A DNA stretch of 64,000 bases from Chrysomallon squamiferum (taxonomy: Eukaryota; Mollusca; Gastropoda; Neomphalida; Peltospiridae), in assembly GCA_012295275.1 (NCBI GenBank), contig CM022670.1:29837938-29901937 (forward strand). The letters run 5' to 3'. The notes below the pieces were generated by a model, which was not told where the DNA came from, searched no databases, and saw only the letters and a program-made list of their open reading frames with translations. Below are positions 56,901 through 64,000 of the stretch, one piece after another; positions within the stretch are counted from its first letter, which is position 1, and the number at the start of each line of letters is the position of its first letter. A program made the translations under genes and the position numbers.

Positions 56901-59900
56901 TGAATAACTGGACACTATTTTATCATTAACCTTTTTACTACTGAGATGGGTTCTGCCATATAAAAGCAATAATAGAAGTATGTCAAAGTATTATATTATG
57001 TTCTACCAGTGAAATATATGTTATATGGTACACCAGAGTTATAACTCATCATATGAAGACTACAAAAGTGATCACTAGAGGTTCACAGGAATCCAAAGCT
57101 GTGAGTAATGTAGCAGTCAAAAATGATACTCAGGAAATTAAAGATAAAAAAACCTATAATAAAACATTAAATTGATTAATACATAAATATAAATATGTAA
57201 TAACTAAATATCATATGATAACCTGGTTATGATTTAAGACAAACAAGAAATAACAGATACCTTTGCAATGGCCTGTGCCCCTATTTTAGTAAATGTGTTA
57301 TCACTGAGATTTAGAACTCTCAATTCTTTGTTCACAGCCAGAGCATCAGCCAGGGCGGAGATCCCTTCATGTACAATTCCATTCTGAGGCATGGCAACTT
57401 CTTCAAGAGTTCCTATTGCCTGTTTTAGGAAAAACAACACTGTCTTATTTATTCTTATTAAACTAATTCCAAATATTTTAACTGATCAAATTCATCAAAA
57501 TGATGAATACTGACTTTCTGCACTTGTTGGAGCATAGTAAATGTAGTTCTAGTCTACCACACAGACAAAACAACAGTTACTGGTTAATGAATTATCCAAG
57601 GAATAAGCCATAACACACATTGGTGAATATCTTAAACAAAGTGACTTTCATTAATTTAAGCATTAGTAAGTAACTAAGTAAAAAAAAAAAACATGAGCTA
57701 CATTATATCTGAAAATAACACTTACTTTGAAAGCTTGAGACAGAGCGGTAGCACCTGCATTTTCTAACCGACCTCGTCCAGAAACAAACACTCGCAGTGA
57801 GAGAGGTTTACCAGCAGCACAGCTCTTTCTGTGACACTCCAGTAAACTTTCTGCTAGCATCTGCAATAAAAACAACAGCAGTTCTTCTGTTATTTCCAAA
57901 GATTTGTAATAAAGCACAGTAAATACTGTTATATTAAATATATGTTTTTTATATGTTATACAGTAAACAGCTTCTTCTGTGTCCTTCCATTTAAGTTTAT
58001 CCTAACATCTACATTAACAACAGCAGTTCTTCATTGATTTGTAGACAGTATAATATAAGGTATGGTAACAGAGCAGTGTACAGTCTGTAATATTTGACTA
58101 AACACTACATGTTTTTTTCTGTTAAAATGTACATTATAAATTTATATCAATATTTATAATATTTTTTTGTTCAAGTCATAAAGAAATCAAAAAGAAATAA
58201 TAATTCTGTAACATTATTCAGTAAGGATAAAATTTATAGTGATGGTGACATAAATATAGAAAAATGGAAAATTGTGTATATGAGTAATAAAGAAATCAAA
58301 AAAAAAATCTATTACAATAAAATAATGATAAATGTAAAAGAAAAAGAAAAGAATTCAAATAATACATGGTATATGAATCTAAAATATAAACCAAACAAAC
58401 ATAAACACATCAGTGATCTGAAGTGAAAAAATGAACAACACTTACCTTTCCCCCTGTGATACCTAAACCATTATTATTCAATCTGAGTTCTTTTAAACTG
58501 TAGCAACTTTCACTTTTGAGAAGTTCCACCAAGCCCTCCATGCCATTTGGACCAAAAGCATTATCACTCAAATCCAATTCTACAAGTTGTGCCTGTGCTT
58601 TCATTACACCCAATCCTAAGCTTTTCTAAAAAGACGCCAATAAAAAATGCTGTAAATAAAAACTAACAGGCATTATGACATTTATAAACAGAGGTGATAA
58701 TCTTAAGAAAACACATCATTTAAAATCAAATTTACATAATTAATATTCATATACTTTATAGTAATTTATTATAATAAACATATTCATTTACTGGTCTAGG
58801 TCATAATCAAAAGACATGCTATAAATAAAATTTACAATATTCATATAGTAATTCATTGTTAAGTGTTTGTGATATGTTAAAAATAAAGATTATAAAATTT
58901 ATCTTCTTCATATTTGTTTGTTTGTGTATATTATAGGTATATACATGAACAAAATTGTCTTAACATATGTGTATGTATGACCATTGACTGTGTTATGTTA
59001 ATATCAGCATCTCTGCAGTGTCTTTTCTTTTTCCTGACTTGAACAAGAGACAGAACTTACGAGAGCCATTGGAATTTCTGATTTTAGTCGACCTGTGAAC
59101 ATGTCACTCCACCGTGCATGCTAAAAATAAAAAATCATTAAATATTAATGTAAAAAAATATATTTTGCGTAAAATACTGATCTGATTAATTTTACAAATA
59201 TGACATTGATTCAAAATAAACAGTGGCTACTGAAGCAATAGAACTAAATGCATTACAATATATTTTATTAAAATGTCAAAATCCTAAACAAAATATTTAA
59301 TGAATCTTCAATAAGGGGTTTATTTTGAAAATGATAAATCATGTCAAGAAAAAAGATATATGTTAAACCTATATTCATGACTTAATAAATAAATACACTG
59401 ACCAGTTATAATTTATCATCTTAATAAATACAATAAAATATGTTTAACAAAAAGTTTTTTTTGAGAATTTGACTTGAAAAAGAAAATATACAGTTGTAGA
59501 AAAGAAAGAAACAAATACCTGAAATTCTGAATGTTTAGACAACGCTTTTCCAATTGCTTCAGCAGCTTTCACCCCTAATGTATTTCCTTCCATCTGCAGA
59601 GATTTCATATCTTCACATTTTTCTATTGCCTCAACAATTTCCTGGGCTAGAGTAAAAAATAAATATAAAGTTTTATTACTGCTTCCATAATACAAAATAT
59701 ATTTTAAAAATCATTTGAAAACACATTATCTCTGATCATTCTATTTTCTAGAATTCTATTTTACTTTTAATATTTTTTTTTATTGATTTAGCATTAAAAT
59801 TACTTTCAAGATTAAAGAATGACTGAATCAAATAATATTTTGAATTATATAACTTGAATGATTTCTTTCAAACTGTTAATGTTAATAATTTCTTATTTAT

Positions 59901-60128
59901 ATATAAAATAAAATTTTACATTACTGAGACAATGAGAAGCGTACTTATCATCTTATTGAAATTATGATTATAATGAAATCACGTAAGTCTGGACTAGAAG
60001 ATACATCGTTTCTTACCATCATCTTCTGTATTTAATTTCAGTCCTCTTCCTTCGAAACTTAATTCCTTTGAAACATCAACTTTCGTTCGAGCAAGTTGAT
60101 TTGTTAGTTCATCCACTTGTGAAGACAT
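47911..60128 (-). CDS. RANGAP1: Ran GTPase-activating protein 1
   Basis: Seventeen coding exons on the complement, 565 aa (human 587). Exons: 60017-60128, 59519-59646, 59061-59120, 58446-58625, 57726-57860, 57261-57419, 56329-56442, 55759-55858, 55328-55412, 54880-54937, 54365-54448, 51143-51238, 50697-50741, 50185-50245, 49546-49631, 49153-49277, 47911-47980. RanGAP1 stimulates GTP hydrolysis by Ran on the cytoplasmic side of the nuclear pore, sustaining the transport gradient. Residues about 40-350 form RanGAP-type leucine-rich repeats ([26 protein letters not shown]). An acidic Glu/Asp tract lies at about 358-390. The C-terminal helical domain (about 406-565) has the SUMO consensus I500-K501-G-E503 at the place of the vertebrate SUMO-acceptor lysine. 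A Tigger-like transposon sits in the last intron. Confidence 0.94.
48243..48985 (+). mobile_element. pogo/Tigger-like DNA transposon remnant
   Basis: The left end begins CAGTGCTACCTTGACTTA and the right end, reverse-complemented, reads GAGTGGTACCTCGACTTAC, close to the terminal repeats of Tigger-type elements. TA dinucleotides flank both ends (48241-48242 and 48986-48987), as expected for Tc1/mariner-superfamily insertion. Only about 0.74 kb remains, with a 5' part of a transposase frame, so the element is internally deleted. It lies in the last intron of RANGAP1, antisense to that gene. Confidence 0.85.
48449..48817 (+). pseudogene. Truncated pogo/Tigger transposase N-terminus
   Basis: A 122-codon open frame whose middle (SIELKLEF...[24 protein letters not shown]) follows the CENP-B-type helix-turn-helix at the start of pogo/Tigger transposases. 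The second DNA-binding domain and the DDE catalytic core are missing, and the frame runs into unrelated AT-rich sequence. Not functional as a transposase. Confidence 0.75.
52291..52338. repeat. (CA)n/(CGCA)n microsatellite in RANGAP1 intron
   Basis: ACGC units grade into a pure CA tract inside the long RANGAP1 intron 51239-54364. Confidence 0.93.
53130..53650. repeat. Degenerate minisatellite in RANGAP1 intron
   Basis: A diverged unit of roughly 65-80 bp recurs about seven times. Its landmarks are GAATTTTATAA, a TTGAGACAATCCCTCC-like block, then TTATAAAACAAGCAGTTTA. Copies differ by substitutions and small gaps, so it is visible by eye only as recurring phrases. It lies just downstream, on the gene's strand, of the possible alternative terminal exon. 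Confidence 0.7.
53687..53743 (-). other. RANGAP1: Possible alternative terminal exon of RANGAP1
   Basis: After a good acceptor (TTTTTGCAG) comes a phase-0 open stretch of 18 codons ([18 protein letters not shown]) ending in TGA, with no donor before the stop. It lies between the exon ending the acidic region (54365-54448) and the first exon of the C-terminal domain (51143-51238). Joined to the former it would give a 423-aa RanGAP lacking the SUMO domain. The phase fits, but no transcript evidence is available. Confidence 0.35.
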
Positions 60129-61492
60129 ATTTAATGCGTCCGAATTACTTGTTGACAAATATCTTCGCGGCTTTTTCTAAAAGTATTTCCGGCACGTGAA
60201 AAAATATAAAATGAAATGAAAACGAAATATGTAAGACGTGGTCTTCACTGATTAATATATTTTTCATGAAATGTAAATTAATGTTTTGACTGTGTGTCAG
60301 TCTGAATACTTTTCAGGGTATGGGTCGTCTTTTTTCATTTTATTTGGTGTACATTTTACATGCTTTAAAAACAATAATAATGTTGATGGGATTTACAAAA
60401 TGCTTTTTAATCTATGAGTAATCTCCCTTGACAAAATGGCACCCTAGCAGCAAGTAAACAAGAAAAATTTAATTTTATACTAGAAGGAAAATAAATACTT
60501 TGAATTTTAAATGCTAATAAAATCATTAAAAGTGTTTGATATTAAAAACTATTATGCCATTCATTGCAATTTAAATAGTGATCATTTAAAAATGATAAGT
60601 AGACCATCATAATGATGATGAATATGAACCAGTTTTCAAATTTAATCAATGAATTATTGCACGCAAAAATTATTTAATTTTTTAATTTTAAATAAAAAAG
60701 CAAAAGAAACTAAGAAAATTAATGTTCTATATTTATTTTATAATTAGAAATAAATATTATTCCATTTACTACTATTTAAACAGTGGTCATTTTAAATGTT
60801 AATAAAATCATTAAAAGTGTTTGATATTAAAAACTATTATTCCATTCATTGCAATTTAAATAGTGATCATTTAAAAATGATAAGTAGACCATCATAATGA
60901 TGATGAATATGAACCAGTTTTCAAATTTAATCAATGAATTATTGCACGCTAAAATTATTTAATTTTTTAATTTTAAATAAAAAAGCAAAAGAAACTAAGA
61001 AAATTAATGTTCTATATTTATTTTATAATTAGAAATAAATATTATTCCATTTACTACTATTTAAACAGTGGTCATTTAGAAATGATAAGAAGACCATAAT
61101 GATTATGAATATGAACCAGTTTTCAATTGTATTCAGTGAATTATTTAATTTTTTAATTTTAAATAAAAATTAAAAAGAATGTAAGACAATTAATGTTATA
61201 TATTTGTTTTATGATTAGAAATAAATAACAACAAATAAAAAATCTCTCGTGAAAATAAATGTTTCCACACCCACTAAAATCAATCAAAACCAAACAAAAT
61301 TACCAAACACAGGTATCAGGTAATGTTTAATTCATTAGTGGAAATTACCCCTTTAACAGCAGTAAAATTAATTAATTATATTTAAGCTTGTAATGGAAAT
61401 AATTTTCTTTCTTCTTTTATTTATTTGTATTGTGAAATTGTATTGTTCTGTAGGTTTGGTAAGTTTGATTAAGTGTGACGAACGTCCTCATA
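60129..61492. other. Divergent intergenic region between RANGAP1 and the LRR gene
   Basis: Shared upstream region of two head-to-head genes. A CACGTG E-box lies at about 60194-60199, 66 bp above the RANGAP1 start. Most of the rest is the 285-bp tandem repeat at 60511-61230. A TTCTGTAG just before 61454 may be the acceptor of a 5'UTR intron for the LRR gene. Confidence 0.6.
60511..61230. repeat. Tandem repeat with 285-bp period
   Basis: Positions from about 60511 recur 285 bp later with near identity (for example 60516-60525 and 60801-60810). A third, shorter and more diverged copy runs to about 61230. Within a unit, the blocks around ATTTAAATAGTGATCATTTAAA and ATTTAAACAGTGGTCATTT are themselves related, pointing to growth by unequal exchange. 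No coding content. Confidence 0.88.
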
Positions 61493-63888
61493 ATGGAAAC
61501 ACTGCTGGCACCAGAGTTTGTGGAGCACAGGATATCAACTCTTCCAACTCTTGTTGAAGGATGGGATGTCAAACATTCTACACACTACTATCAGCTAGAC
61601 TTGAAAATGTGTCACATTAAAACACTCACCTACAGCTTTGAATGGGGAAAAGAAATGTAAATATATATATTTTTTTTATTATTTCTTTCTTTTATTTCGT
61701 AATCATGAGCACAAAGATATCTTTTATATACATCTTCCCAAAGATAGAAGAGCTCATACTATTGTCATTAGCATCAGATCTAATACACTGTGCTAAAGAA
61801 AATTTCTATTACATATTGCGTAGATTGTTCAGTTGAATAGAACTGTTCAATTTTTTGAAAGAATTTATGCTTACATGCCACACTAAATGGAGAATATTAA
61901 CATTTTAATTTTGTTATTGACATATAATTTCTGTCATTATTTATTTAATTATTTATTTTAACTGAAATATAATTGAATTTTTTGTTGTTGATGTCTCACC
62001 CTTATATATATATATATATATATATTTTCATTATATTGATTTATTGATTTAATTATTACCAATATTTTGTAATTGTCAGATTTTATTATTTATCATATTT
62101 GTTAGCAGTTCATCTTGATTTTTATTTGATAGCATGCCACAGTTTCGACTAGCTTCAGTTCTAGAAATGCCATCAAAAATTTTACGGTTGGACTTAAGTC
62201 TTAATGAACTGGTCAGTTTGTCTCGTGATGGACTTTCCCCATTCCGCAATCTTAGATCACTTGATGCTTCTTTGAATCAGATTAGCAAGTGGGTAGTATT
62301 TTTCTTAATTAATATTTATTAGGTATCGAGATTTCACTACATACTACTGTAAAAGACTGTGGGTCTGGCATTACTTACAGCTTACAACAAGTTCACCTGC
62401 CATTCATAGGCAACAGCAGCAATATCTGCCACCTGGTTATTTAGTGAACTTCGTTTTGTATAATAAATTAAACAGACACTTCGATTTTATTTAATCGCTT
62501 GTAAAATAAACTTGTTAATAGTTAATGCATTTGATGCAATTATTTATAGGAGTATTTTTGATAAACAAGTAATTTGAACATTGTTCAAAGTACTTATATC
62601 CTGAATATTTTCTGTACCATCCTTTCATTTAACTCGCACCAGTTATGCTGATTCCCGACATCCCTTTCACAAATGCTGGGGAGACCACTTATGTATTTGC
62701 CTGCTTAATTAGTTAACTTTTTATATTTTTAATATTGTAATGGATATAGCTTAAAAATGTGTTCTGTATTTAATTTTTTCTGTTTTGTTTAAATGATTTG
62801 TGAAAATGAAGATTTAAGAAGAAAATATTTTTTATTATTTTTTTTATTCATAAGCTCATCACTATGTCAAGAATATAATTGGTTAATGATTTTTTTTTTT
62901 AAAGGGTTTTAGAGTTATTTATACCATTTATTATTGTTGTTATTACTAATTGATTTTATATATATGTTTGCACATGTATTCACTTATATATATATGTTTT
63001 TTTTTTTTTAATTTCTATAATTTTTGAAATACATGATTTCATTGTGCATTTTCAGTTTTCAAGGCATAGAAGCTCTAAAACATCTGTATTCACTGAATTT
63101 AGCTCATAATTTCATCAAGCATGTTGATTCTCTGAGTAACAGCATATCACTGGTGGAGTTAAATCTCAGTATGAATGAAATAGAAAGTATTTCTGCCATG
63201 CCAAGCCTCATCAGTTTACGTGTGTTGAATATCAGTAACAACAAGGTGAGAAAATGATACAGAAATCATTTAGAAATGTAAAATGTTATAAAATAAAATT
63301 AGATGTTTGAAATTTGAAATTATATTTTTTGTTTTAAATAAAAGAAAAATATTGAAATAAAAATGAAATATGATTTAATAAAACAACAATAATAAAAACA
63401 ACAACAAAAATAATAATAACAATAACAAAAATAATAGTAACAATAACAATAATAATAAAAATAATAAATAAATAAATAAATCAAAATGTTAGTTAAATTA
63501 AGGGATTTAATATTTTGTACTGTATAATTCAGTCTGTATTCTTAACTTCAAAATAACTGTTTTATGCAGTTTTTTTAATTTGTCTCCTATGATTGGTTTA
63601 TTTCTGAAAAGGAAAATAGAAAACTTTAATTTAAATTAAATAATTAATGAGAAAAAAAAGACGTTTTTTATCAGATGATAAAAATTTTTTATTTAGAAAT
63701 AAATAAACTCCATTTAAGCTATTAATTTTTTCATATCGTTATCCTGTCTTTAATGCTATGTGTTCTGGACTGATGATTTTTCATTCTGTTTTATTTTTTA
63801 CTTTTTTATGTTTTAATAGTTGATGAGTTTGGAAGGTATCTCAGCACTGCATAAACTGGAAGAGCTGTATGTTCAAAGAAATAAACTG
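61493..63888 (+). CDS. Leucine-rich-repeat protein, 5' part (continues past window)
   Basis: Four exons seen: 61493-61656, 62133-62288, 63056-63245, 63820-63888, giving 193 codons with consistent phases. After a leader of about 60 residues come short leucine-rich repeats of the SDS22-like type (LRLDLSLNELVSL, LRSLDASLNQIS, LYSLNLAHNFIKHV, LVELNLSMNEIESI, LRVLNISNNK, LEELYVQRNKL). Such repeats usually serve protein binding in signalling, centrosomal or ciliary proteins. The domains that would identify the family lie beyond the window. The last exon is taken to end at donor GTATAC at 63889; reading through would stop nine codons later. Confidence 0.8.
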
Positions 63889-64000
63889 GTATACTTACCC
63901 ATGAGACAATAGATCTTTATCATTACAAATCCTAGGATTTGTTGACACATCTATTAATAGATGGGAAAATTAACTTTAATATTTTTAGATGTAGCAAAAA
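63889..64000. other. Intron of the LRR gene at window edge
   Basis: Sequence after the GTATAC donor; no further exon is recognisable before the window ends. Confidence 0.6.

Overview
The window is animal nuclear DNA. It is strongly AT-rich, every protein gene is split by GT-AG introns (mostly 0.3-1.5 kb), and the intergenic DNA is full of microsatellites and small transposon remnants. The gene set (p62, SREBP, TBCK, AIMP1, a RanGAP1 that keeps the C-terminal SUMO-acceptor domain) and the protein divergence from vertebrates suggest a lophotrochozoan invertebrate, most likely a mollusc. That taxon is an inference, not something a single marker proves.

Layout, left to right: (1) SQSTM1/p62, minus strand, 2447-5563, 6 coding exons, 440 aa. 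(2) A 4.2 kb divergent intergenic region with a broken second copy of p62 exon 2 and its flanking introns. (3) SREBP (SREBF), plus strand, 9751-18419, 17 coding exons, 1110 aa, preceded by an LDL-receptor-like sterol element and an inverted CCAAT box. (4) An F-box/WD40-like gene, plus strand, 21130-25945, 440 aa, with a probable non-coding first exon holding a GC-rich hairpin. (5) TBCK, minus strand, 28102-40260, 25 coding exons, 898 aa. (6) A 3.7 kb divergent promoter region shared by TBCK and AIMP1, invaded by a roughly 2 kb element with arms of about 0.4 kb. (7) AIMP1, plus strand, 43967-46900, 6 exons, 291 aa. (8) RANGAP1, minus strand, 47911-60128, 17 exons, 565 aa, with a pogo/Tigger-like transposon in its last intron and a possible alternative terminal exon. 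(9) The 5' end of a leucine-rich-repeat gene, plus strand, from 61493 to beyond the right edge.

Exon joins were built by hand. Each complete gene closes with every splice phase consistent and a total coding length divisible by three: 1323, 3333, 1323, 2697, 876 and 1698 nt. Hand counting can be off by a base at individual junctions. UTR limits and poly(A) sites are tentative.

The genes are independent loci, not an operon. Several belong to nutrient and growth control in other animals (p62 scaffold, SREBP lipid regulator, TBCK in mTORC1 signalling, AIMP1 in the multi-tRNA-synthetase complex), but I regard that clustering as probably coincidental. More solid is the gene order: TBCK and AIMP1 are head-to-head as in human 4q24, and SREBF and RANGAP1 share a neighbourhood as SREBF2 and RANGAP1 do on human 22q13.2. 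I found no clearly undescribed multi-gene system. The most unusual items are the SREBP promoter signature, the split transposon carrying nuclear-receptor half-sites in the shared promoter, the p62 exon duplication, the Gly/His-rich p62 insert, the 5'UTR hairpin and the alternative RanGAP1 end.
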